Positions 37,471-50,700 of a stretch of 64,000 nt of DNA are shown here, in pieces (position 1 is the stretch's first letter; the number at the start of each line of letters is the position of its first letter). Location: the NCBI GenBank assembly GCA_964019155.1, contig OZ025241.1, forward strand, positions 55,704,863-55,768,862, in the 5' to 3' direction. This DNA is from Osedax fenrisi (lineage: Eukaryota > Annelida > Polychaeta > Sabellida > Siboglinidae). The notes under the pieces were generated by a model, which saw only the letters and a list, made by a program, of their open reading frames with translations, searched no databases and was not told the DNA's origin. A program made the translations under genes and the position numbers.

Positions 37471-38357
37471 ATATATAATTTAATTAGTAAAACTAACGGT
37501 CCAATTATTTGAATAATTATGATTCGCAAATTCATTAAATTCATCCTGCAATTTAACAAAATTAATATTCTATAGATATAATTTGCTAATTCAATTATTG
37601 ATAATATACTAATATATGTTATTGTATATTATGGGGAATGGGGTATGTGTATATGTATAAGTGTATGCTCATATATAAAGCTATATTGAATATCGAAATA
37701 TATATATATACTATTGATATAATTGTATAATTATAAATCAAATATTGTGATTTAGTCATGTATGCCTAATTGTACACATAACATCATACTTTGTGTACAT
37801 GTTTAGACTAATTTATCATTATGCAGACTTGTTATCTTTATATGATTAGGAACGTTCATACATATATTCAGACTTCATTAGAATTACAACCTTAAAATTA
37901 ATTTTTATTTTTTAAATACAGTTAAATATATATATATAAATATAAGAATAGTAAAATAAACATATAAATATACATATACTATAGTATATAGCCTCAGTTA
38001 TATAGGTATTATAATATATATTCATATATATATATATAATCAATAAGTTTATATCTTGAGAATTATTTGTTTATAATATTAATATATATATATATAAATA
38101 TGTATATATTATTAATAACACACACACACACACACACACATAACTATTCGATATATATATATCAATTATGTATATGTTTATTTTTCTAATAACTTTATAT
38201 TTAACTATATTTAATGAACTAATTTTAAATAATAGTATACTCATATATATACCCGGATATTTATAATATAAATGTTATATATATATATATATCTATTTAT
38301 AAAAGAATAATATTTGAAATAAATAATAAAATATGTAATAAAAATATAAAAAAATCA

Positions 38358-38461
38358 TGCCCCAAGCGAGGATCGAACTCGCGACCTTCAGATTACTCTT
38401 AGGTATGTGAATACACTGTTTGATTATGAGACTGACGCGCTGCCTACTGCGCTATCGAGGC
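38358..38461 (-). tRNA. Elongator tRNA-Met(CAT) with a 31-nt intron
   Basis: The mature tRNA is 73 nt: exon 1 38461-38425 and exon 2 38393-38358. The acceptor stem pairs GCCTCGA with TTGGGGC (two wobble pairs), discriminator A. The D arm is GCGC-AGTAGGCA-GCGC and contains box A; the anticodon loop is CTCATAA with anticodon CAT; the T arm is GCGAG-TTCGATC-CTCGC, perfectly paired (box B). A 31-nt insertion (38424-38394) lies exactly after position 37, the canonical site of nuclear tRNA introns. A TTTTTTT Pol III terminator follows at 38354-38348. The elongator identity follows from the acceptor sequence; initiator tRNA would begin AGC and have a different T loop. 3' CCA is not encoded, as in eukaryotes. 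Confidence 0.93.
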
Positions 38462-38791
38462 ACTTGTAAATATACATTTAATGCTAATATTTAAGGAAAA
38501 TAACTCTATTGTAAAATATTTTATACATACAATTTAATACATGGGATATGTGTATATTTACAAACTATATTACACAAAAAAAACGGAACCTATATTACAA
38601 AATATAATAAGATTAAATATATAATAATTAATTATTATATTAAAAATAAAATACATTATTATAATTTAAAAAATCTATATAATTAATATTTTATGGTTTA
38701 ATTGACTACTTTTAAAGTAACTTTATTATTTATTCTTATCAAAAGTCATTTAAATTTACTAATAAAAATACATAAATAATATTTAATTAAA

Positions 38792-38832
<41 letters not shown>

Positions 38833-39067
38833 TCATATAATATATGATTATATATGATTTTATATATGATATATAAATGATATAATATAATTATAATAAA
38901 ATATATAATAATTATTATTAGGTTTATTATATATTTTCATCCATGAAAAAACCAAAAACCTTTGAAAAAACTAATAAAAATTAGGTTAAAACCTTAACAA
39001 AAATCCATAACCAAAATACCCGAAGATAAAAAAAAGTTTTATGTCAACTATGAACATATAATATAGA

Positions 39068-39216
39068 AAATAGATTATATAGAAACCAAATTACTGAAAT
39101 AATTATCAAAAAGGGTTATAACCCTTTTTTATAACATATATGATATATGTTATAAAAAAGGGTTATAACCCTTTTTGATAATTATTTCAGTAATTTGGTT
39201 TCTATATAATCTATTT
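39068..39216. repeat. Perfect 149-bp palindrome
   Basis: Arms of 74 bp are exact reverse complements around a single central base at 39142. Each arm contains a nested palindrome, AAAAGGGTTATAACCCTTTT. The sequence just outside loses symmetry. Such a zero-spacer perfect palindrome would fold into a long hairpin. It may be a very recent inverted duplication, an element end or an assembly or library artefact. Confidence 0.9.
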
Positions 39217-39782
39217 CTAATATACTTCATATTCACATTTTCCCTTATATAAATAGATATAATCGATATAAAATAGTTTTATGTATTATAATTCTCTATA
39301 CCTCTATTTTTTATATTTATTTAAATTATTATTAATAATTAGGTATAATAATAATAATAATGTATTATTATTATTATTATTATTCATAAATTGATATATA
39401 TATATCATGGTATATTTGTTGTATTATTATAAATTATTTAAGTACAAGTGTACCTACAACAATTATAGATAAAATACAAATGTTTTATATATTCTATTAA
39501 TAATTATATTTAAAACCCTATATAAAATTATCAAAAGGTTTAAACCCAAAAACCCCAGCCATGTATGTAATACTATTTTAAGATTCAATACATGATAAAC
39601 TAATATGCATAATGAAAATATAATATATATTATAAGATATAAATTAGTTTTTATTAATTATAATTATAATTATATATATATATATATATATATATCGATA
39701 CATGTAAAATATTTTAAATTTGACCTCTGCAATTTTATTCAAATGAAGGTCATATTAACCATATTCTCCATCATAATAAATA

Positions 39783-40118
39783 CATTAAAACCTCTCTATA
39801 AGAAACTGTTTTTTTATACAATTACATGTATTAATTAATTTTAATTCAATTTAAATTATTTATGTAATATAAAATATTTGTAAGAAACTATATATTTCAA
39901 TATAAAAAATAACAAAAATATCTCATATAATAAAATAGAAAATTATTAATTAATTTCTACATTTTTTTATCAATATACAATACTTTTATTTATTTTTTAT
40001 ATTTTGTATACAATAAGTTTTTTAGAAAGAGGTTTGTTAATGTGGAAAAGGTTGAATTCCAAACTAAATATGTGACAAATTTTCTTATAAAGAGGGTTCT
40101 TATAGAGAGGTTTCACTG
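39783..40118. mobile_element. pogo-like MITE
   Basis: The left end CATTAAAACCTCTCTATAAG and the right end CTTATAGAGAGGTTTCACTG are inverted repeats with few mismatches, flanked by TA on both sides (39781-39782, 40119-40120). The terminal form CAGTGAAACCTCTCTATAAG is typical of Tc1/mariner-group pogo elements. The interior is 336 bp of AT-rich DNA without a transposase frame. Confidence 0.75.
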
Positions 40119-40120
40119 TA

Positions 40121-40326
40121 TATTTAAAATATGTTATATATGATATTTAATAACTAAATATGTCAACGAATCATAATCGTATATTACATGGCTCCGTCCC
40201 CCTATTATTGCCATAAAATTACAAATGGGAATATATGAAATTAATATAAAATAAAAACCAAAAAAACTATTAAAAACCCTATAAATATTTATACATATTT
40301 GGATTTTTACCAACCATGCCTATATG

Positions 40327-40364
<38 letters not shown>

Positions 40365-40378
40365 GTTAATACTTATAC

Positions 40379-40418
<40 letters not shown>

Positions 40419-40826
40419 GTTAATAATGATATTAAAGTGTTACCTGGTAGTGCTGATTGGTGTATGATTTCTCTTTCTTTTCAATTATCGTGATTTTACT
40501 TCTGATCTCTAAATTATAATTACGTCAGTTTTACATAATATTATTATATTAATGATATATTATATTATTAATAATCATTATGATCAGTGATAGCGTGTGT
40601 CCTTTACTCGTGTTAGCGCTATTCATAGTAATGCATTTTCTTGTATTTGTGTAACTGAAAGTAGGTCAATAACTGAACGTATATCTAAGCAATCGTAGAG
40701 CTTGTGGTTTAGGTTATTCTACACGATAGATACACTAGTTGATTAAATATCATCATTAAGTTATCGTAATAGTTTAGTGATTTACTAAAGAATATAAATA
40801 AACTAATTATACTATTATAATATATA

Positions 40827-40861
<35 letters not shown>

Positions 40862-41440
40862 TAATATTATTATTATTAGTTTCAGATTTAGGAAATGCAA
40901 GGGTAATTATAGAAGCAGTGTTGCTTATCGAGACAATTACACCTAAAACATAATAGGATAATTATGAATTATACCTTTACTCACACACAAAGATAGGAAG
41001 ATGGAACAACGCTAACATAAGTAAGGAATAGCGAGGTGGTCAGCAACCAGTGGTCAATGTCTGGCCATAATTGAGTCGTAAGATACACAACCTAGTAACT
41101 ACGCTTTACTCATTTAGAAAACCGCGGAATTAAACCTATTTAGAATATTTTCCGTCAATAGCTATTAAACGCTATTTGTCATTACAAAGATAACATATAG
41201 CCTTTATATCATGTTCCGAGTAGGAATTTCAGTTATTCCTACTCGTATTTTATTTTATAAAAATAAATTTATTTTGAATATAGTATCAGATAAATAAATA
41301 TTGACCTACTATACCATAGTCTCGGCTTAGTGTTCAGAAAGGTCGAAGTTCAGACATTACACTAATTAAATTCACAATTCGAATATCTACGACTCGAATA
41401 AACAATTTTACAATGTACTTAACGGGAATAAATGCACACA
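40121..41440. other. AT-rich spacer; contains a 38-bp match to the LINE 5' end
   Basis: No gene is supported. Two (AT)n runs lie at 40330-40358 and 40387-40416. At 40904-40941 the plus strand is almost identical to the first 38 bases of the LINE at 24872-29456 (shared core GTGTTGCTTATCGAGACAAT). Homology stops on both sides. Confidence 0.5.
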
Positions 41441-41640
41441 GAGTAAGTTGCGCACGCGTTGCCTACGTAAGCGCCCCAAGGTCGTGTGATACGTGACCTC
41501 TAAACGACGCCTCCCTTCGCGTGGAGCTGCCGGGGGTCCAGCGGTGCATAGTGGTGCCCTCTGTTGCGTTGTACTTCATCTGCTTGCCTCTGTTCAGTGT
41601 GTGCACGCGTGTTGCTCGGTTATAACGGAATACTTGTAAC
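41440..41640. promoter_or_regulatory. CpG-rich island, possible promoter or non-coding exon
   Basis: It contains TTGCGCACGCGTTGCC, CGCCCCAAGGTCGTGTG and GTGTGTGCACGCGTGTTGC in a sea of AT-rich DNA. No convincing open frame was found. It could be the start of the partial minus-strand gene to its left or of an undetected transcript. Confidence 0.3.
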
Positions 41641-41911
41641 ATTTATATTGTGTATTTAGATGTATAATAATACAATCTAAAGTTATTTATTAACAATTCA
41701 TGCATTATAATGTTATTATAGCTAATTATCTATAGAAACTATTTAATACTGTTATAGTTTATAAATATACATACTTATTTAATATAAAGTTAACTATTGA
41801 TATCTCAAATTATCTATAACTCAGAAACCTCACTAATTCAGACTGTTTTTTTTATACAAATTCTAGTTTGTTTTTTATCTTTTGATATCCATCTATGTTA
41901 ATACATATAAG

Positions 41912-43167
41912 CAGAGCTGGGCAGTATCGCCGATACAGTATCTATTAAGGCAAAAAATCAGTATCGTAGATACATTTGTATTTGTATTTGTATCTATTAT
42001 AAAAATTACAAAAGTATTTGTAATCGTATCTATTAGTCATAAATAGTATCTACGATACGTATCTACTAAGACAATTATTTAAACAGATACATTTTATTAA
42101 ATAATATATCATTTGGTCATTATATTTATTTTATATCAATATTTTATAATATCATTTTATAAATTAATTTTAATATATATATACATTATATATATAGTTT
42201 TTAATAAAATATCTTTTGTAAATATTGAAATTAATTCATTGTTAAATATTATGATATATCAATTATATTGATTTATTCTCAAAAACCATTATATACATTT
42301 ATTGAAAAAAAATACATTATTTTGATAATATATTTTATATAATAATTGATTTATAATTCAAAATTATATATTATATAGAAAGATAAAATCATTTTAATAA
42401 ATATGATAATTCTAATTAATAATATATTAATAATTTATTTGTTATATATTTGATAATGTACTATATTCATGTTTAACATTCGAAAGTAAAGTTTGCTTAT
42501 TATTTTTAGTTGAAAAATAGTATATTGTAATAATGTATATTTCTCTATAGTCTGTAATGGCTCATAGTATAATTTCAGATGAAATAAACGCTAGTACACT
42601 AACATATTCATCGTGGGAATCATTAAATGTCAATAAATATCAACAAATGTATTCTATATCATCTATTGAAGAACACGTTATAAGGTGTAAATATGTAATA
42701 TGTCATTTTAAAGGAGGTATCCCACTAGCAGTATTTCCGGAAATAATGTCCTGAAATATTTTTAGAAAGTTATTTTCTAGCAAGTTAAATGCAATTTTAG
42801 TGAGTTACCCTCTTACTTTCCAGAAACTTTCCGGAAAAATAGTAACTTTAAATGGGGTATCCCAATACAAATTGCTAGAAAATCACTTTCTATAAAACAT
42901 TTCCGACATTATTTCTGTATAAAGGGGGTATCCACTACAAGATTTTCCGTCAACTTACCGGAAATATTGTAACTTTAAAACCAGTTTTTATCAAGTTGTA
43001 ATGGGATACCCTATAAAGTTATTATATTTTAGGCAAGTTACCGGAAAGTAAAGGGGTTTCCCAGTAAAATTACAGTTAACTTTATAGAAAATAGTTTTAA
43101 AGTTAAAATACTTGTAGTGGGATACCCCCTTAATGTTCTGCGATATGTACTTTCAAATCGACATCGA

Positions 43168-43225
<58 letters not shown>

Positions 43226-43424
43226 ATCTATATACTATATACATTGTATATAATTATAATGTATTTGTATCTACTAAGATGTATCTACTAAGAAAATTAT
43301 GTATTTGTAATTGTATCTATTATGATTTTTTTTAAAGAAATTGTAGTAGTATCTATTATAAGAAAAAAGTGTGTAATTGTAATTGTATCTATTATACATT
43401 TTTCGAGTATCGTGCCCAGCTCTG
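41912..43424. mobile_element. hAT non-autonomous element with exact 8-bp duplication
   Basis: The ends CAGAGCTGGGCA and TGCCCAGCTCTG are perfect 12-bp inverted repeats, flanked by CATATAAG at 41904-41911 and 43425-43432. Subterminal regions repeat GTATCT/AGATAC words many times (TTGTATCTATTA and similar) at both ends. Length is 1513 bp. A 65-codon frame at 42557-42754 runs into the nested element and is not recognised as transposase. Confidence 0.9.
42713..43132. mobile_element. Nested element built of alternating GGGGTATCCCA modules
   Basis: The outer ends AGGAGGTATCCCACTAG and CTTGTAGTGGGATACCCCC are inverted repeats; TTAA-like words flank both. Inside, the same module recurs in both orientations: GGGGTATCCCAATACAA (about 42855), GGGGGTATCCACTACAA (about 42924), TTGTAATGGGATACCC (about 42995) and GGGGTTTCCCAGT (about 43052), each next to ACTTTCCGG-type words. 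The TTAA flanks hint at a piggyBac-type mechanism, but this is weak. Confidence 0.65.
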
Positions 43425-43537
43425 CATATAAGAATAATTTAATATCTCAGAAATCGATATAACAGATATATTTCTTCGATCCCTTGAATTCTGAGATATC
43501 TGTTTCTGAGTTAACTGTATCACAACATCATTAGTCA

Positions 43538-45673
43538 TTATTCTACTAACAAGCATTTATATGAAAACATTGGTTTTATCAAAAATATTCCTGATTCTCT
43601 CTCTATTTCAGATAAAGTTTCCATTAAATCATCTGCCAATTCTTTTCTTTTGTTTGAAATGTCGTCCATCTTTGATTCCCATTTTCGAGCCCTCTAAGAT
43701 ATATAATAATTGTAATATAATAATATAAGCTATTTATTTAAATATACATAAATATATTAAAATTTATTAATTTGGTAGAATCTTTTCATCCCATCCAGCA
43801 ACTTAGATGAAGAAATTATATATAATATATATATTCATCGTTGTATAAAATTTATTTAGTCATATACACCCAATCTATATATATATATATATAAATTGAT
43901 ATTTATAATTAATCAATATTGTTTGTATGTCTTATAATTTCGCTGTACTACAAACCTTACTTTGTAAACTCTCCATATCTCCTAATACTTTATAAATTCG
44001 ATCGTTTATTTGAACATTTACATTCTTCACATTATCTGAGATGTTAAATTAATGAAACAAATGAGGGATAATGTATGTATATTATTAATTTATTCCTTTA
44101 AATATATATTAAGGCCATATTTATATTTTAATAAAAAAATTTATATTAATTACGGTTACACTATTTAGTATTATGTTATGTATTACTTATTGAATACATT
44201 TAATTTACAAACTTAATATTCAGTATTATTCTTAAAATATTAGTTTACCACATAATTGCAGTTAAACAGGTTATTTTTATATACTAAAAATATATATCTA
44301 TGTTAAAGATTTATTTACTTATGAATGTTATTATTAAAATATGAATTACTATAATTCATAATTATCAATAAATTATAACTTATCATTAACATGAAAATAA
44401 ATATATAAGTGAATTATATAAACTCAGAAAACAATAGCTGTTTGTTATATAATATATGATGTAATAAAAACTTTCTATGGATTGCATTCTCCTGTGATGA
44501 ACGTATTTCCTAACGAGATAAGCGAATCTTTGTGCAGGGAAGCTGATGTATTCATCCATTGATGACAATACTTTCTGAAACGGGGCAATTATTACTTGCA
44601 TTAAAACATATACAAATGTAAACATAGTACAATATTTATAGGTTGGTTGATTTTCATTTTTGTTATAAAATTAAAAATATATGGGATAAGAATTCAAAAA
44701 ATAAAAAATCATTTCCAAAAATATATTTCTATTAAATATTGTGATGAAAAGTAATAATTTAATCTTAAACGAATTTAATTGAAACATTTATTAATTTATA
44801 TATTATATAATATAATGTAATATCTATAACAGGGTATCCTGCACCAGCTTATTTTATATTATTTTGAATAGTTATATATATATATATATGTACAATTATA
44901 CAAATACAAATATTCATGATCTAAGTAGGTATATATATATATATATATATATACAATATATGGAAATATCAAGTTTGAAACAAATAATGTAACAGATAAT
45001 AACTTTATATTCATCATATTTAAGCCTATTCTCGTTAACCGCTTTCTTCATAATCTTTGCATTCCTTTCCGAGTCGAGCCGAGTGAACATAATGCCAGCT
45101 TCCATCTGAATCATCATTGAGTAATGTACTCTGTACACACATTACTTTATACTCTATATATCACATGCACACACACACACACATAGACACACACACTCAC
45201 ACACATACACACACACATGCATATATAAACACACACGTGTGTGATATCAACAACAGGACATAGTCTGCTTTCTGATACTAAAAACACGTTACTGTCGATT
45301 CATTTCATAGTATTTAATGATGGGTAGGAACTTTCTGCTAGGAAGAATATTTTATTTACAAATAAAAGATAAGCCCAGCTTATTGTATTCCATCTTTGAA
45401 TGGTATGTACGTATTTATCGTAATAATCACTGAATATAACGGAAAAGAGATATTTCAATACGGTAGTTAGAAATCAGACATACTATAATAAACATGTACG
45501 ATATACGTTGAAGGATACTTATTTCTAAAACCTTTAATTTAATATCTTTTGATTGGTCCATTTCCATTTTCAAAGACATTATCTCGTTTTGAAGTTTACT
45601 AATTGAATCTTGCATTTGCATCATGGTCAGTGTATTTTTACTGAATATATAAAAGTAGTATTAATGATATGTA

Positions 45674-45732
<59 letters not shown>

Positions 45733-47717
45733 ATTCAAAATATAATTAAGAAATATATTTTATTATTTTAAATCTAAAATTATGTCATGAATATTAATAA
45801 CATCAATTCATTATATTTTATATACATATTATATTTTATAATATTATATATCAACACAACTATTATAATATATGATTTTTCCGTAATTAAATATAAATAT
45901 AAAACAGCTATTCTAGTATATAATTTTAGAATTATAATATTTGTAAATTTGAAAAGATTACAGAAATTAATTGTTATGCAGTATATCTTATTAAAATTAT
46001 ATAAGATATTCAACATTTGTTAGAATTTTAATTAGATAGTAATGTTAAAATTAATGAATAATATATACTTAATATAATAATTAATGAATATATTATATAC
46101 TTAATATATATATAATAATATAATAATATATATATTAATGTATATATAGAGAGTCTAACTTAAGTTGAGAATCGTAATTCTGTTTGGATACGATGTATTC
46201 GTGTTCCCAATCCCTGAGGTCAGACTGCTTCGAAAGGTCCTCTTCTGTGAATAGAGTAACTTATTAAGTAGGTAACTCAATAAGTATCTACGTAAGTAAG
46301 TATGTAGCTGAATAAGTAACTAAGTAAGTAACTATGAAAATAAGTAAATATATAAGCAATCATTTATATATTTACTCTATATTATTAAATAATAATAGAT
46401 TGCAAAAATGTATATTGCATAAAAATGATCTTATTATGTACAGATTAATTAGAGTTAAGGTAATGTGGATTAGATGTAGTTCTTTATAGAGTTAATGATA
46501 AGTTATATTATACCATTGAAATTAGGCTATACATTTCAGAAGTTAAGAGATCAGCTAATAATAACCTAAGCAGGATCATTGTTTATAAGTACTATGGGGT
46601 AATCTATGTGCAATGGGGTAATATAAGTGCAATAGGGGTACTTGCGTGTACTATAGTAGTGCTATAGGTATTCTATGGGTACATATATGTACCACGGCTT
46701 ATTAAGGGTACTATGGAGGTATGTATATGTATTTAAGATTTACATATATACTTACTAAGGATTATTATAGGTACACTAAGTGTTCTTTTAGATTCTCTAC
46801 GGTACATAATGTTATTATAATTTGATATATTGGTATTCTAGGCATAAATAGATGTACTTTATTGGTACATATAATAAATATAGAGGTATTTAAATGAACC
46901 ATAGGGTGAATATTGTACTATATATACAATGTTGCTATATAGAGATATAATAGGGCTACATAAAGATATAATAGGGCTACATAGGGTTACAATGTGGCAA
47001 TATAGGGTTAAAATATGATTATACTGGGGTACAATAAGGCTAAATTGAGCGACAATAGGGCTCCGCACTACATAGTTAGTACTAACCTTGCGTTGAACTC
47101 GTAGTCTTACTCTTATTGGAGAGAATCCCGCTGATGGTGGCGCTAGTGGTCTTCTTCGTCTCTTCTACGATCTTTGAGTGCGCGCTCTCCACTATCTGCG
47201 ACGTGGTTACGATCTTCTCTTCTCGCGCGATCAGGTTCACGTAGGAGTTTCCCCTCGACTCGTCCATGCGTAACGACGATACCGGATACTCCTGTTGATA
47301 GATGAAATCATTATAACGAATATATAATTACAATTATATATTTATACATTACTATGTATATATATATATATATATAGTGTTTATAAAACTTATATTTAGG
47401 AAAGCATTACATTTTAAAATATTATATATATATATAAGGCAGTATATATCTTGAATTATAACTAACATATAATGAATGTGACATATATAATTATGATTAA
47501 ACAAAATGATGTGAATATCAAATTTGATAATAATTTATAACAAAATATATTTATAATTTAATTAAATCTTTATAGAAATATACGTAAGAGTCAGGGCCGG
47601 CTTAAGCATACCATGGGCCCCGGGCAAAAAAAACGTATGGGCCCCATAATAATTTCATAACATATTAAATGGGCCATTCTAGAAATAACAAATATCTATA
47701 ACACTTCAATTTATTTG

Positions 47718-47764
<47 letters not shown>

Positions 47765-50700
47765 GATGTATTATTATTCTATTATGCGTGATCAAATTAT
47801 GTAAAAATATTTATAATCTTTAAACATTTTTGTTTTTTCATATATATTTACATGTATCGCGTGAAGGAGATCCACTTTAAGATGCATCTAATATATAGCG
47901 GGATCTCCTTCATGCTATGGATGTACATAGATATTACGGTACCCATTTAAAATCATTGCAATGTAATATTTTATAATTTACAAATTTAATTTTAAGTTTA
48001 GATAAGCTTCTCTCTCAAGTTTAATTATTTACCATTAAATATATTAGGATGAAAATGTCTACAATTGGATATATATAGCCCTTCATATATATATTATTTG
48101 TATAGTCAATACCTTTGAGGTGTACCTATCAATATGATATAGTATATGTGTAATACTAAATTATCTTATATACTAATCATCTTCATTGAATAAATACCTT
48201 GACTCTATTAATGTAATTTACGTAATATGTTAACATATTATTTAACATATATAATATCAGATATAAATTATGTAGGTTTTTAATTTTGGGAAATCCTCAA
48301 GATACTGCTCTAATAAAATCTGCTTGTGATGCCCATATTATATTCGATAATACTTTTAATAAAACATATTATATTCTTCTTTAATATAGATATCAATATA
48401 GTCTTTATTTAGTTTGGATAAATAAATTATATTTATTTGGGATGAAAGCAAATAATATTACTACAATTGTCGAAGATTCAACTGCATTTTGCCCAACCAG
48501 ATTTAAGGAATGTACAGCGCAGATATAGAGATCCATATTGACAATGGACTATGGTATATTATGATATCTTTCATTTTATTGAATCCTCCAGACATATTGC
48601 TGGATTTTTCATAACTTTGAGCTCTATAATCTATTATAATTATATTATTATTTAAACAAATTCTAAGAAATCAATAGCTAAATATTTAGTGACATATGTG
48701 ATAATGAATCTTAACGTACATAAATAAATAATATAAACCTATATAATAATAATACTTAACTTAGTATATATGACGATGACTATTAACGTACCTACATGTG
48801 ATATATCTGGAATTGAGTACACTGATATATAATATAATATTTTAAATTTTATATTTTTTCAATTATTAAGTTATCAGTGATAACTTATCACCTGTTCTCA
48901 AATAATAATATCGTCATTGTGTGTATTTATATATAAATATATAGACGAGGGTTAGTACTAGTTGGATAATATCAAAAATGCCTTTAGTATTATATTTAGA
49001 TTATATATATATTTATAAATAATATCTGTTTCAATAAATATAAATATAATTTCTTTCTCTAATAATAGTCTGTTGAAAATGATATTTAGAGAGTTCCCTT
49101 TCATCAATAATCATTATTTAAAATACTATAAAGCATAATATTCCTATTTAAACTAAAACTATTTTATATATATATATATATATTATTTACACTAACACAA
49201 TTATAATAATATATACACTATGAGAAGATACACCTTTTATTAATACGAGAAGTAGATAGAGAAAATTCTTTTGAGAACAATTATTTTGAAAATATATAAT
49301 TAGTTTTAATACATACTATACATACTATTACATACTACTACATACTATTACTTACATACCTACCTACTATACAAATTTTAAATCTATATAGAATATAGAT
49401 TTTTTTAGTAATTTATAATCAATATAATCCTTTACAAACATCAGAAATCATAGTTAAAATATATCTTAATATATATCTCATATTTAATTTTAATATAAAG
49501 AAGTATACTTTTTTTTCGTAAACTAATTATAGAAATATAAATTGTTAAGATTGAACTATAGTTAATATTCCCTTAAATTGGGTAAAAAAAGGGTAATACG
49601 TTTATCATTTAGGATTATCATTATCATCCTATCACTTTCTAGTTTAACAAACAATTATTTATCAATCCGCTTCATACTATTTTATCTGACAAGCAGAGAT
49701 GTGTGAGATGATCTATGTTTATCACTATTAGCATATGCTCCACATCTTCATGTACCTGTTTCCACCTTATCTTCGTTTAATTTAAAAATTTTTGTAAAAT
49801 TCACTTTTCAAATCGGCCTACATGACTCTTATTTAATTAATTTATTATATCGTTTTTATTTATTTAATTAGAATTAATAAAATATAAAAAAAATACAGTT
49901 AAAAAATTTTTTTTTATATAAATAGTAAAAAAAATGTTTCTCAAATAATTTATGGGCCCCCCAAAATGTGGGGCCCCGGGCAATTGCCCGGTTTGCCCCC
50001 CCCTTAAGCCGGCCCTGGTAAGAGTACTATCATATTTTGCTATCTAATTAAACATCATCATTATTATTATTAGTGTTACTTTAACCACTTAATAGTAGTT
50101 ATTAACATATTCAATTACCATCCATACAAATAAATATCATGGTGATGTGATACCATTGATGTATAATATATATATATTTACTATCTTACAAATAAGATTT
50201 TTGAACAAGTTTATGAGTTTATGAGCATATCAATTTTATTATAAGAAATTTATTTAATTATTATAAAATTAAAATTTTATTTTCATAACTAAATATTATT
50301 ATATTATAATATACAATTATCATATTACATATAATAACCCTTTCAAAATTCAATGCAGTTTCAATGGTGATCAATATCTGTTTCATGACTGTGTGGTTTG
50401 GTTTTATTATGAATATAGTTGTTTCCCTTGTACTATATACTATATACTCATATACCTTATTATCATTTTCTTCTTATAAATATTATATTTCACATTTAAT
50501 ATTAAATAAATTATTTCGTTTAATAATATCTACATTGATAATATAAAATTATAACAAATTGTATAACCTACAATTTTAATAAAGTATTGATAAAATACTA
50601 AATAGTATTACAAATCTATAGATTAACATACATTTATACATTTTTGTGGTTATTTGTTATATATAAAACAACATGACTGATAATTAAACAGTATATACAT

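Larger units (their letters stand above)
41785..43518. mobile_element. Probable pogo-like element hosting a hAT insertion
   Basis: The left side (41785-41845) carries AGTTAACT, GATATCTCA and TATAACTCAGAAACCTCACT. The right side, read in reverse (43518-43440), carries ACAGTTAACTCAGAAAC and GATATCTCAGAAT. This repeated AACTCxGAAACCT style is typical of pogo-type inverted repeats. The hAT element at 41912-43424 sits between them. Confidence 0.4.

Noticed and set aside
45780..46023. Two 78-codon frames, one on each strand, over the same DNA
   Set aside because: Mutually overlapping frames in AT-rich intronic DNA with I/Y/N composition; neither has homology or splice context.
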